A DNA stretch of 32,652 nt, from NCBI GenBank assembly GCA_902512325.1, contig CABXIT010000016.1, positions 1 to 32,652 of the forward strand. Reading direction: 5' to 3'. Each line of letters begins with the position of its first letter. Position 1 is the first letter of the stretch. Both the position numbers and the translations under genes were made by a program. This document shows, one piece after another, positions 7,673 to 16,130 of the stretch. Under the pieces are notes generated by a model. That model saw only the letters and a list, made by a program, of their open reading frames with translations. It had not been told where the DNA came from and searched no databases. This DNA comes from an uncultured Alphaproteobacteria bacterium (GTDB lineage Bacteria; Pseudomonadota; Alphaproteobacteria; HIMB59; GCA-002718135).

Positions 7673-8860
7673 ATGAATAAAATATCTAATTTAAATATAA
7701 AAGTTGTAAGTATTGTAATTTTTATCGGACTAATAGTCGCTACACACAATCTAATTATCCCAAAAAATATTTTATTTTTGTTTTTAAAATTAATTTTTTT
7801 AATACCGTCAGTCGCACTTGTTATTAATTTAGTAAATATAATTCCAAAAAATATATTTTATGTTTGTTCTAAAATAATAGCTGTTGTAGGTTTGTTCGCA
7901 CTAATAGTTGTTAGTTATCTTTCATCAAAAAGAAAACCTGATAATGTAAATGAACTATATACTGATTTCACTTGGTTGATTAATTGGCCTAAATGGCTTG
8001 ATACCCCTTTTATGCATTGGATTAATAAGGGCTGGAGAAGCTTTATTGCGGACTACGGCCTAATATTTGATGCAATTGGATACGGACTTCTCAGAGGGTA
8101 TACTGAATTAAAAGGTGTTATTGTTATGGCACCTTGGCCAGTCGTTATTATTGGTGTAATTGCTATAACTTACTTTACTAGTGGAAGAAAAGTTGGAACA
8201 ACAGCCTTTGTTGGTTTTTGCACTTTCTTCATTGGTTTTTTAAATCCTCGTTTCTGGGATAAGGCAATTGAAACAACCACTATGGTTGTTATTGGAATAG
8301 CAATATGTATTATAATCGGAATTCCGATTGGTATAGCAATGGCAAGAAGTGAAAAGGTACGTAATGCAATTTTACCTGTACTTGACACTATGCAGGTAAT
8401 TCCAGCTTTCTGTTATTTAATTCCAGGAATTATATTATTTGGCTTAGGCGCTATACCTGCCATCATATCAATTTTTATTTATGCTTGCCCTCCACTTATT
8501 AGGTTAACTGATCTTGGTATTAGATTAGTTGATCAAGAAGTAATTGAAGCAGCAAGATCTTTTGGAGCAAGTAAAAAACAAATGCTGTTAGGTGTTCAAC
8601 TACCTTTAGCACTCCCAAATATTATGCAGGGAATAAATCAATGCACAATGATGGCTCTTGCGATGGTTGTAATTGCGTCTATGATTGGAACTCGCGGTTT
8701 AGGAGATGAAGTTCTTCTTGGTTTACAACAATTAAATGTTGGAGCGGCATTGGAAGCTGGTTTGGCAATTGTTTTATTAGCAATTGTATTAGATAGAATG
8801 ACGCAAGCATATGGAGACAAAATACAAGAAAGAACTCAACCAGGTAAAAAGAAAAATTAA
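7673..8860 (+). CDS. proW: Glycine betaine/choline ABC transporter permease (ProW-like)
   Basis: A 395-residue inner-membrane permease. Three hydrophobic segments in the first 90 residues and a WLINWPKWLDTPFMHWINKG stretch precede the conserved BPD-transport domain (about 180-380). The cytoplasmic coupling loop that contacts the ATPase reads EAARSFGASKKQMLLGVQLP, a clear EAA motif. The family forms the membrane channel of ProU/OpuA-type importers. The gene begins 56 bases after proX, past the hairpin, and ends three bases before the ATPase gene. The extended N-terminus is as in E. coli ProW rather than the shorter Gram-positive permeases. Confidence 0.93.
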   Translation: MNKISNLNIKVVSIVIFIGLIVATHNLIIPKNILFLFLKLIFLIPSVALVINLVNIIPKNIFYVCSKIIAVVGLFALIVVSYLSSKRKPDNVNELYTDFTWLINWPKWLDTPFMHWINKGWRSFIADYGLIFDAIGYGLLRGYTELKGVIVMAPWPVVIIGVIAITYFTSGRKVGTTAFVGFCTFFIGFLNPRFWDKAIETTTMVVIGIAICIIIGIPIGIAMARSEKVRNAILPVLDTMQVIPAFCYLIPGIILFGLGAIPAIISIFIYACPPLIRLTDLGIRLVDQEVIEAARSFGASKKQMLLGVQLPLALPNIMQGINQCTMMALAMVVIASMIGTRGLGDEVLLGLQQLNVGAALEAGLAIVLLAIVLDRMTQAYGDKIQERTQPGKKKN

Positions 8861-8863
8861 CGA

Positions 8864-9910
8864 ATGTCAAAAATAGAGATTAAAAATGTATATAAAATAT
8901 TTGGAAATACTCCTTCTGAAGTATTACCTATGGTTAAAAGTGGCGCAAATAAGGAAGAAGTTTTAGAAAAGACAGGTCATACAGTTGGCTTAGATAATAT
9001 CTCACTTTCTATAGAAGAGGGTGAAACATTTGTATGTATGGGGTTGTCTGGCTCAGGTAAATCAACTTTAATTAGGCATTTAAACAGACTGATTGACCCA
9101 ACAGATGGTGATATTGTTGTTGATGGAACTAATATTATGGAATTAGATGAACAACAATTGATTGATTTTCGTAAACATGAATTGAGTATGGTTTTTCAAA
9201 GGTTTGGTTTATTTCCTCACAAAACAGTAATTGAAAATATTGGATATGGATTAGAAATTCAAGGTAAGGAAGTTGAAGAAAGAAAAAAACTTGCTATGAT
9301 ACAAATTGAGTCTGTAGGTTTACAAGGTTTTGAGGATCAGTACCCAAGTCAACTTTCCGGCGGAATGCAACAAAGAGTTGGTTTAGCAAGAGCCTTAGCT
9401 ACTAATCCTGAAATACTTCTCATGGATGAAGCTTTTAGTGCTTTAGACCCTTTGATTAGGAGTGATATGCAAAATCAGCTTATTGAGTTACAAGCAAAAC
9501 TAAAAAAAACAATTGTTTTTATTACACATGACTTAGATGAATCTTTAAGATTAGGAGATCATATAGGAATTTTAAACGGTGGTAGATTAGTTCAAGCAGG
9601 TACGCCTGAAGAGATTATTATGAGTCCTGCAGATGATTATGTGGAAGCATTTGTTAAAGATGTAAATAGAGCAAAGGTGCTAAGGGCAAAAACGGTTATG
9701 ATTAAAGCAAACGAATTTAATTCAAATGATATAAAACTTGCGGATGTTTTAAAAGTTGATGAAGGTTCTTATATCGAACAATTTTTACCTAAGGTTCTAG
9801 CTGATAGATGTACAGTTATGGTTGTAGATAAAAAAGGAGATACCAAAGGGTATATTACTGAAAAAGAATTAGCTATTTCTCTAAGCAAAGACGGTTACAA
9901 TTTAAAATAA
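8864..9910 (+). CDS. proV: Glycine betaine/choline ABC transporter ATPase (ProV-like)
   Basis: A 348-residue ATPase with every ABC element in order: Walker A GLSGSGKST (60-68), Q-loop VFQRFGLFPH, signature LSGGMQQR, Walker B ILLMDEAFSALD and the switch histidine in FITHDLDES. The insertion LPMVKSGANKEEVLEKTGHT near the start is typical of ProV/OpuAA. The C-terminal region (about 275-348), which in ProV holds two CBS domains sensing ionic strength, is short and only partly recognisable (TVMVVDKKGDTKGYITEKEL). Osmotic gating may be reduced or differently tuned. Start lies three bases after the permease stop; tight coupling is expected. Confidence 0.94.
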   Translation: MSKIEIKNVYKIFGNTPSEVLPMVKSGANKEEVLEKTGHTVGLDNISLSIEEGETFVCMGLSGSGKSTLIRHLNRLIDPTDGDIVVDGTNIMELDEQQLIDFRKHELSMVFQRFGLFPHKTVIENIGYGLEIQGKEVEERKKLAMIQIESVGLQGFEDQYPSQLSGGMQQRVGLARALATNPEILLMDEAFSALDPLIRSDMQNQLIELQAKLKKTIVFITHDLDESLRLGDHIGILNGGRLVQAGTPEEIIMSPADDYVEAFVKDVNRAKVLRAKTVMIKANEFNSNDIKLADVLKVDEGSYIEQFLPKVLADRCTVMVVDKKGDTKGYITEKELAISLSKDGYNLK

Positions 9911-9926
9911 TTTTTTTTTAAGATTT

Positions 9927-10703
9927 ATGATTTTAAAAAATAAAAAATTCATAATATCTGCCGCTGCTGATGGTATAGGATTTTCAATTTCAAAATTAAT
10001 AGTTGAAAATGGCGGTATAGTTTACTTAACTGATATTGATAAAAAAAATATTAATAAAATTAAAAGTAATAAAAAATTTAAAAATAAAATTTTTGCAAAA
10101 TTTCTTGATGTTAATAATTATGACGATGTAAAAAAATATTTTTTATATCTTAAAAAACTAAAAAAGTTTGATGGTTTGATTAATAATATAGGTATTTCAG
10201 GACCAACAAAATATTTAGAAAATATTTCAAATGAAGAATGGAAAAGTACTTTAGAAACTAACCTAAATAGCCATTTCTATTTTTCAAAGTTTTCTATTCC
10301 TTTTTTAAAAAAAAATAAATCTGGTTCTATTGTTAACATTTCTTCAACAGCCGGGTTATTTGGTTTTCCCCAACGAACACCTTATGCTGCAAGTAAGTGG
10401 GCTATTATTGGATTAACTAAAAGTTTAGCTATGGAGCTTGGTAAATACAAAATTAGAGTAAATGCAATTTGTCCTGGCTCTGTAAAAGGTGACAGAATGA
10501 AAAGAGTTATTGGCTCTAAAGCAAAATTATTAAAGACTACACCTAATAAAATACAAAAAGAATTTGAGTCCATGACCTCTATTCGTTCTTTTGTCACAAA
10601 ACAAGATATAGCATCTATGGTAGTATATTTATTGAGTGATCAATCAAAAAATATTTCAGGGCAAAGCATTACAATTGACGGAAATACTGAAAGAATGATT
10701 TAG
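9927..10703 (+). CDS. Short-chain dehydrogenase/reductase (SDR)
   Basis: A 258-residue classical SDR. The cofactor loop is SAAADGIGFSI (11-21), a variant of the usual TGxxxGIG in which the first glycine is replaced. The catalytic tetrad is present as Asn112, Ser140 (NISSTAG), Tyr153 and Lys157 (YAASK). The Asp after the second beta strand (LTDID) favours NAD over NADP. The end, QSITIDGNTERM, is as in many SDRs. The gene follows the ABC ATPase by 16 bases and its TAG shares its last base with the GTG of the GMC enzyme, so it is probably transcribed with the importer. It likely oxidises a hydroxyl or reduces a carbonyl in the transported betaine or its product; substrate not deducible. Confidence 0.9.
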   Translation: MILKNKKFIISAAADGIGFSISKLIVENGGIVYLTDIDKKNINKIKSNKKFKNKIFAKFLDVNNYDDVKKYFLYLKKLKKFDGLINNIGISGPTKYLENISNEEWKSTLETNLNSHFYFSKFSIPFLKKNKSGSIVNISSTAGLFGFPQRTPYAASKWAIIGLTKSLAMELGKYKIRVNAICPGSVKGDRMKRVIGSKAKLLKTTPNKIQKEFESMTSIRSFVTKQDIASMVVYLLSDQSKNISGQSITIDGNTERMI

Positions 10704-12331
10704 TGAGTAACAGATTTGATTACATAATTATAGGGGCTGGTTCTGCAGGATGTGTTTTAGCAAATAGACTTTCAAAAGATAAAAAAACTACTGTTTGTGT
10801 ACTAGAATCAGGACCTAAAAGTAATTCATGGAAGGTGGACATGCCTAGTGCATTACTTTATACAATGCATGATCCAAAATATAACTGGAAGTATTATTCT
10901 GAACCAGAACCTTACTTAAATAATAGAAGAATTTTTTGCCCTAGAGGGAAAATGCTTGGTGGATGTTCTTCTCATAATGGAATGGTTTTTGTTAGAGGTA
11001 ATCCATTAGATTTTGAAAGATGGGCATCATATGATCTGCCAAATTGGAGTTATAAAAATGTTTTACCTTATTTTAAGAAATTAGAGACTTGGTCTGGAGG
11101 AGAAAATTTATATAGAGGAGTAAAAGGACCTTTAAAAGTTAATAGATCTAAAATTGATGAAGCATTTCCTTTAATGAAATCTCTTATTAAAGCTGCTGCA
11201 GAGGCTGGTTATGAAATTTTTGAAGATTCTAATGGATTTAAACAAGATGGATTTGGTACATTCGATGTAACAATTGATGATGGTAAAAGACAGGGTGTAG
11301 TAAGAGCGTATTTAGAAGAGGTGCAAAATTTTAAAAATCTTTTAGTAAAACATAACACGAATGTATCAAAAATAATTTTTGAAGATAAAAAAGCAATTGG
11401 AGTAGAGGTTAAAAATAATCATAAAACTGAAATATATTATTGCAATAAAGAAATTATACTTTCAGCGGGATCAATAAATTCTCCAAAAATACTCCAATTG
11501 TCTGGAATAGGTGATCCTAATTTATTAAAGCAAAAAAATATAGAAGTAATTACTGAATTACCTGGAGTTGGGAAAAATTTACAAGATCATCTTGAGATAT
11601 ATATTCAACATAAATCTAAAACAAAAGACACCCTTTATAATTTATCTACAAACTATTTTATTCAAGCTTTAGAAGGTTTAAAATGGTTTTTATTAAAAAA
11701 GGGAATGTTGACTTACTCACATCTTGAAGTAGGAGGCTTTGTTAAAACTTCTGACAAATATAAACACCCTAATATTCAACTGCATTTTTTTCCTTCCTTA
11801 GTGATTAATCATGGATTAACTAACCCTTCTTTTGACGGTTTTCAGTTTCATGCTAGTCCTAATCGTCCAAAAAGTAGAGGTTTTGTAGAAATTAAATCAA
11901 ATAACTATTTAGACAATCCTAAAATTCAATTTAACTATCTTGAAGACGAAGAAGATCTTCAACAAATGCGTGATAGCGTAAAGATTGCAAATAAAATATT
12001 TAAACAAAGTAGTATGAAAAAATATCTTGGAGACCAATTAAGGCCTGGATATAATGCTACTAATGACGAACTAGATAATATAATAAGAGAAACCGCTGAT
12101 ACAGCCTATCATCCATCTTGTTCAAATAAAATGGGTGTTGATAAAATGTCTGTAGTAGATCAAGAAACTAAAGTGTACGGAGTGGATAATCTAAGAATAA
12201 TTGATTCATCTATTATGCCAGATATTTTAAGTGGTAATTTAAACGCTGGAACTATCATGATTGCTGAAAAAGCAGCAGATATGATCAAAGGAAAGCAAGA
12301 AGATCCAATAGAGGCAAAATTTTATAACTAG
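10703..12331 (+). CDS. GMC-family FAD oxidoreductase, choline-dehydrogenase (BetA)-like
   Basis: A 542-residue flavoprotein starting at GTG. The FAD-binding start YIIIGAGSAGCVLANRL (7-23), GMC signature 1 around RGKMLGGCSSHNGM, signature 2 GSINSPKILQLSGIG, and the catalytic pair His470 (AYHPSCSNKMG) and Asn514 (SGNLNAGTIMIAEKAADMI) are all present. The 44-residue spacing of this pair is that of choline oxidase (His466/Asn510). The family oxidises primary alcohols; choline to betaine aldehyde is the best guess given the ABC importer in the same run. However BetA-like sequences also act on other alcohols, and the nearest aldehyde dehydrogenase is 6 kb away in another operon. It ends in a CTAG shared with the stop of the converging reductase gene. 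Confidence 0.88.
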   Translation: MSNRFDYIIIGAGSAGCVLANRLSKDKKTTVCVLESGPKSNSWKVDMPSALLYTMHDPKYNWKYYSEPEPYLNNRRIFCPRGKMLGGCSSHNGMVFVRGNPLDFERWASYDLPNWSYKNVLPYFKKLETWSGGENLYRGVKGPLKVNRSKIDEAFPLMKSLIKAAAEAGYEIFEDSNGFKQDGFGTFDVTIDDGKRQGVVRAYLEEVQNFKNLLVKHNTNVSKIIFEDKKAIGVEVKNNHKTEIYYCNKEIILSAGSINSPKILQLSGIGDPNLLKQKNIEVITELPGVGKNLQDHLEIYIQHKSKTKDTLYNLSTNYFIQALEGLKWFLLKKGMLTYSHLEVGGFVKTSDKYKHPNIQLHFFPSLVINHGLTNPSFDGFQFHASPNRPKSRGFVEIKSNNYLDNPKIQFNYLEDEEDLQQMRDSVKIANKIFKQSSMKKYLGDQLRPGYNATNDELDNIIRETADTAYHPSCSNKMGVDKMSVVDQETKVYGVDNLRIIDSSIMPDILSGNLNAGTIMIAEKAADMIKGKQEDPIEAKFYN

Positions 12332-13353
12332 TTTTTACTAGAAGCTGACCACAAATTTATATTTTCTTCTTTTGCAATTTTATCAATTAAATTTAATTCT
12401 TTTTTTGTAAAACTTAAATTATTTTGACAATCAAGGCATTCATCAAGTTGTTTAATTGTTCTTGCGCCAATTAAAGCTGAAGTCACTTCTTTGTGTCTTA
12501 AAACCCATGATAATGCCATTTGACTAATTGTTTGGTTTCTTTTAATTGCAATTTTTTTTAAATTAATAATTTTTTCTTTATAACTTTCTGTTATTAATTT
12601 TGGGCTTAGTGAGGAGTTCTCATTTGCTCTAGATATTTGAGGGATTTTTCGTATATATTTATCTGATAGCATACCTTGGGCTAGAGGTGAAAAAGCAATA
12701 CATCCTATTCCAAGTTTGTTCAAAGTTTTAAGCAAATCTTTTTCTATCCATCTATTGATCATTGAGTAAGAAGGTTGGTGTATTAAGCATTTTATCCCTC
12801 TTTCTTTTAAAAGTTTATTCATTTTAATTGTTTGTTTTGAAGAATAAGATGAAATGCCAATATATAAAGCTTTGCCTTGATGAACAGCACGGTGTAACGC
12901 ATCTGCAGTTTCTTCTAATGGTGTTTTAGGATCAAATCTATGAGAATAAAAAATATCTACATAATCTAACTGCATTCTTTTAAGACTTTGATCAAGACTG
13001 GCTGTTAAATATTTTTTTGAACCCCATTCACCATAAGGTCCTGGCCACATATCATAACCAGCTTTAGTAGAAACTAGTATTTCATCTCTATATTTTTTTA
13101 ACTCCTTAGATATTATTTTACCGAAATTTAACTCAGCAGATCCATAGGGAGGACCATAATTATTAGCTAAATCAAAATGTGTAACTCCTCTATCAAAAGC
13201 TCTAAAAATCATTTTTTTAGATTCTGATTTTATTACTTTGCCACCAAAATTATGCCAAAGCCCGAGCGTTATTTTAGGAAGATCTAGGCCGCTATTACCG
13301 CATCTTTTATAATTTTCGTATGAATATCTTTTTGAACTTGCTGTGTAACTCAT
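12328..13353 (-). CDS. gpr: Aldo-keto reductase, L-glyceraldehyde-3-phosphate reductase homologue (YghZ/Gpr)
   Basis: A 341-residue AKR that aligns almost without gaps to E. coli YghZ (Gpr) over the stretches I remember: SGLDLPKITLGLWHNFG, THFDLANNYGPPYGSAELNF, STKAGYDMWPGPYG and SLKRMQLDYVDIFYSHRFD. Catalytic residues of the fold are in place: Asp in DLANNYG with its Tyr four residues on, Lys in STKAGYD and His in YSHR. YghZ reduces L-glyceraldehyde 3-phosphate and detoxifies methylglyoxal with NADPH; I infer the same general aldehyde-clearing role here. It lies 43 bases downstream of the 58-residue ORF on the same strand and may be co-transcribed with it. Confidence 0.9.
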   Translation of the reverse strand: MSYTASSKRYSYENYKRCGNSGLDLPKITLGLWHNFGGKVIKSESKKMIFRAFDRGVTHFDLANNYGPPYGSAELNFGKIISKELKKYRDEILVSTKAGYDMWPGPYGEWGSKKYLTASLDQSLKRMQLDYVDIFYSHRFDPKTPLEETADALHRAVHQGKALYIGISSYSSKQTIKMNKLLKERGIKCLIHQPSYSMINRWIEKDLLKTLNKLGIGCIAFSPLAQGMLSDKYIRKIPQISRANENSSLSPKLITESYKEKIINLKKIAIKRNQTISQMALSWVLRHKEVTSALIGARTIKQLDECLDCQNNLSFTKKELNLIDKIAKEENINLWSASSKN

Positions 13354-13396
13354 ATGTTACACTTAAATTAAATTATAAGTACTTATTTTAAAAGGT

Positions 13397-13573
13397 TTAA
13401 TTTTTTCTTAACGTCCAACCATATCTCTCTGAGTAATAAGCATTAGCATTATCTATTGCATCAAAATCAATTTGTGAGTCTAATGATTGTTCAATAATTT
13501 TATTCTCAATGGAGTTGTTGTCATAGTTAGCGTTTGAATTTTTTATTTCAGTACTTTTTTCTTTTTTAATCAT
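13397..13573 (-). CDS. Small hypothetical protein (58 residues)
   Basis: An ATG-to-TAA frame on the minus strand inside what would otherwise be the largest non-coding gap of the window. The product begins MIKKEKSTEIKNSNANYD, is acidic and asparagine-rich in the middle (LDSQIDFDAIDNANAYYSER) and ends RYGWTLRKN. Codon choice looks like that of the neighbours. It is soluble, without a signal peptide or membrane segment. I do not recognise the family. It is divergent from the ScfR-like regulator, and two of the GTAAA boxes lie directly before its start, so it may be a target of that regulator. It precedes the aldo-keto reductase gene on the same strand. An alternative is that it is a chance ORF, but the ending and the fit of its ends to the gap argue otherwise. 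Confidence 0.6.
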   Translation of the reverse strand: MIKKEKSTEIKNSNANYDNNSIENKIIEQSLDSQIDFDAIDNANAYYSERYGWTLRKN

Positions 13574-13685
13574 AATTTACATATTTTACAAATATGAAAA
13601 AAAATCAATAAAATACTGTAAAACTAGGGTAAATCTTGTAAATATAGTATTTATGTATAATGTAATTTTGTAAATGTTGTAAATT
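13574..13685. promoter_or_regulatory. Operator/promoter region with seven GTAAA boxes, divergent ScfR-like regulator
   Basis: The 112 bases between the small ORF and the regulator gene hold GTAAA on the + strand at 13618, 13629, 13638, 13670 and 13679, and on the minus strand at 13576-13580 and 13585-13589. Three + strand copies extend to TTGTAAAT (13636, 13668, 13677), and spacings are 9-11 bases, close to one helical turn. A perfect TATAAT lies at 13656-13661 between the two groups, so boxes flank the -35 area and the transcript start, and the last one ends just before the ATG at 13686. Regulators related to RamB/PrpR are known to bind short TTTGC/GCAAA-type repeats, so these are good candidate operators and suggest autoregulation. 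Confidence 0.6.
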
Positions 13686-15125
13686 ATGGAAATTAGTGAA
13701 ATATCAAATATTGGCTCAAAAATTAGAAAGGAGAGAAGATCTCGTGGATTTTCTCAATCGGAGCTTTCAAAAAAATTAGATATTTCAGCAAGTTATTTGA
13801 ATTTATTAGAAAGTGGCAGAAGAACAATCACGGTTCCACTTTTGATTAAAGTAGGAAATGAACTTGGTCTTTCCCTTAAAGATTTGACTCTTGAGAGTAA
13901 TAAAAGAGTTCTTTCTGATGTTATGGATGTTTTAAGTAACGAAATTTTTGAAGATTTAGATATTACAAATCAAGAAACTGCTGAGTTTATAAGTTCAAAC
14001 CCAAATATAGCTAAAGCTCTTCTTACATTAAACGATACTCATAAATCATTTAAAGAAGATATGCAAAATAGATTGGAGTCTATGGATGTAAGTTCAACAT
14101 TTGTAGAAAGTCCAAGTCGACTACCTGTGGAGATAGTTTCAGATTTTTTACAAGATTATAAAAATTATTTTCATCAAATTGAATTATCATCAGAAATAAT
14201 AAGAAAAAAAGTTGGCTTAGATGATGGTCACAATATCGGGTCAGGGCTAAAATTAACAAACTACTTACAAACAAAACATGACATAAAGGTTGAGATAGTT
14301 CCTGCAAGTGAAGAATTAAAATCTGTGCGAAAATTTGAAAAACAGAATAAGAAACTTCACTTATCTGAAATGCTTACATATACATCTAGAAATTTTCACT
14401 TAGCTTATCAAGTTGCCTTTCTTGATTCAGAGGATGTTATAGATGAAATTATAAATGCAAGTAATATAGAGTCTGAAGAGGTTAAGCCTTTACTCAAAAT
14501 ATCTTTATTAAATTACTTTGCCTCTGCTATTTTGATGCCTTACGATGATTTTCTAGAAAATGCTAAGAAAAATAAATATGATGTAGAAATATTGATGCAT
14601 CATTATGCTTGTAGTTTTGAGCAGGTAACTCATAGACTAACAAATTTACAGAAACCAGGAAATGAAGGTGTTCCTTTCCATTTTTTAAAAACAGATATTG
14701 CAGGAAATGTATCTAAAAGATTTTCATTATCAGGTATTCATATACCAAGACATGGAGGTTCTTGTCCTAGATGGAATGTATATATTGCATTTCTTAATCC
14801 AGGAAAAATCCATCCACAAATTTCTAGAATGCCAGATGGAAAGGTTTATTTTTGTATAGCCCGTGCTTTTGAAAAAGGAATTGAAAAACATGGCATGCCT
14901 AAAAGCTTTGTATCTATTGGACTTGGTTGCGATGTTAAGCATGCTAAAGATTTAATTTATTCAGAAGGAATGGATATTCAAAATAAAAAATTACAAACAC
15001 CAATTGGTGTTTCATGTAGAATATGCCCACGTATTGAGTGTCAGCAAAGAGCTTTCCCACCATTAGACAAAGAACTTAAATTAGACATTAATTTTAGGGG
15101 TACAAGCCCTTATGTCACACTCTAA
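13686..15125 (+). CDS. XRE-family short-chain fatty acid regulator (ScfR/RamB/PrpR-like)
   Basis: A 479-residue regulator. Residues 10-62 are an XRE helix-turn-helix (IGSKIRKERRSRGFSQSELS, then ISASYLNLLESGRR). The middle matches the ImmA/IrrE-peptidase-like domain without an obvious HExxH zinc motif. The end is the DUF2083-type domain with the Cys cluster CRICPRIECQQRAFPP (Cys444, Cys447, Cys452). Members such as RamB, PrpR and MccR control acetate, propionate, glyoxylate-shunt or methylcitrate genes and are thought to sense acyl-CoA. Here the adjacent carnitine module yields acetoacetate and CoA esters, so an acyl-CoA signal is plausible. No Shine-Dalgarno site is seen, because the last GTAAA repeat occupies that position. 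Its TAA overlaps the stop of the converging gene. Confidence 0.9.
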   Translation: MEISEISNIGSKIRKERRSRGFSQSELSKKLDISASYLNLLESGRRTITVPLLIKVGNELGLSLKDLTLESNKRVLSDVMDVLSNEIFEDLDITNQETAEFISSNPNIAKALLTLNDTHKSFKEDMQNRLESMDVSSTFVESPSRLPVEIVSDFLQDYKNYFHQIELSSEIIRKKVGLDDGHNIGSGLKLTNYLQTKHDIKVEIVPASEELKSVRKFEKQNKKLHLSEMLTYTSRNFHLAYQVAFLDSEDVIDEIINASNIESEEVKPLLKISLLNYFASAILMPYDDFLENAKKNKYDVEILMHHYACSFEQVTHRLTNLQKPGNEGVPFHFLKTDIAGNVSKRFSLSGIHIPRHGGSCPRWNVYIAFLNPGKIHPQISRMPDGKVYFCIARAFEKGIEKHGMPKSFVSIGLGCDVKHAKDLIYSEGMDIQNKKLQTPIGVSCRICPRIECQQRAFPPLDKELKLDINFRGTSPYVTL

Positions 15126-16129
15126 ATTTTTACTAACATTTTTCCAATATTTTTACCGTTTAATAAATCCACGAAAGCTTTAGGTGCATTATCTAATCCT
15201 TCATAGACTGTATGTTTTGAAAGAATTTTCTTATTTTTTAACCATGAGGACATGTCATTTTGAAAATTTTCTGATTCATTCTCGTGATCAAATATTAAAA
15301 AACCTTTTATGGTCAGTCTTTTAACTAGTACATGAGCAATATTTTTTAATCCTTCAGGAGTTTTAGTTGAATTCATTTGCGATATTCTTCCACAAATTAC
15401 AATTCTACCATAATTTTTCATTCTAAAAATTGCTGCTTCAAGAAAATCTCCACCCACATTATCAAAATATAAATCAAAACCATCTGGCATTATTTCTTTA
15501 AGTTTTAAAACTAAGTTGTCTGTTTTTTTGTAATTAAATGCATAGTCAACATTCAATTCATTTTTAAGCCAATCTACTTTTTCATCTGAACCTGTGCTTG
15601 CAACAACTTTACATCCATGTAATTTTGCTATTTGACAAACTAATGAACCAACACTTCCTCCAGCGGCTGAAACTAAAATAGTTTGATTTTTTTTTAGTTT
15701 TCCAATTTTAAAAAGACCAATGTAAGCTGTATGGCCAGTCATCCCTAAAGGTCCTAAATAAGATTCTATAGGAAAATCATTTGGTTTTATTTTTTTTAAA
15801 TTATTATCTTCATCAACAAATTTATCTCTCCATCCATGATTACTTAACACATAATCGCCAACTTCAAGATTATTGGAATTTGTTTTTTTTACAATACCTA
15901 TTGCAGCCCCTTCCATCGGATTACCTAAAACAAAAGGTTCTTTATAATTTTTCTTTTCAGTCATTCTTGCACGCATGTATGGATCAACAGATAACCATAA
16001 ATTTTCTACCAAAACATCATTATTATTTGATAAATCTATCACTTGTTCTTTGACTATAAAATCATCTTCACTTGGCAGTCCTATAGGAACATAATTTTTT
16101 AATGCTATAAATTTACTTTTTTGAGACAT
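15122..16129 (-). CDS. NADP-dependent medium-chain oxidoreductase (YncB/curcumin-reductase-like)
   Basis: A 335-residue zinc-independent medium-chain dehydrogenase/reductase. The landmark SVDPYMRARM in the N-terminal domain, LGMTGHTAYIGL before the Rossmann fold, the cofactor motif SAAGGSVGSLVCQIAKLHG and the FDLYFDNVGGDFLE segment place it with prostaglandin/leukotriene reductases, YncB and similar enzymes that reduce activated double bonds with NADPH. It is the last gene of a three-gene unit behind the carnitine dehydrogenase and BKACE genes, with a one-base gap to the former. Such reductases often travel with betaine or fatty-acid catabolism without a defined step; it could act on an enone or crotonobetaine-like by-product, but that is speculation. 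Confidence 0.88.
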   Translation of the reverse strand: MSQKSKFIALKNYVPIGLPSEDDFIVKEQVIDLSNNNDVLVENLWLSVDPYMRARMTEKKNYKEPFVLGNPMEGAAIGIVKKTNSNNLEVGDYVLSNHGWRDKFVDEDNNLKKIKPNDFPIESYLGPLGMTGHTAYIGLFKIGKLKKNQTILVSAAGGSVGSLVCQIAKLHGCKVVASTGSDEKVDWLKNELNVDYAFNYKKTDNLVLKLKEIMPDGFDLYFDNVGGDFLEAAIFRMKNYGRIVICGRISQMNSTKTPEGLKNIAHVLVKRLTIKGFLIFDHENESENFQNDMSSWLKNKKILSKHTVYEGLDNAPKAFVDLLNGKNIGKMLVKI

Positions 16130-16130
16130 A

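Noticed and set aside
13574..13685. Repeats before the regulator as a CRISPR-like array
   Set aside because: The repeated unit is 5-8 bases with helical-turn spacing; there are no long repeats, spacers or cas genes.
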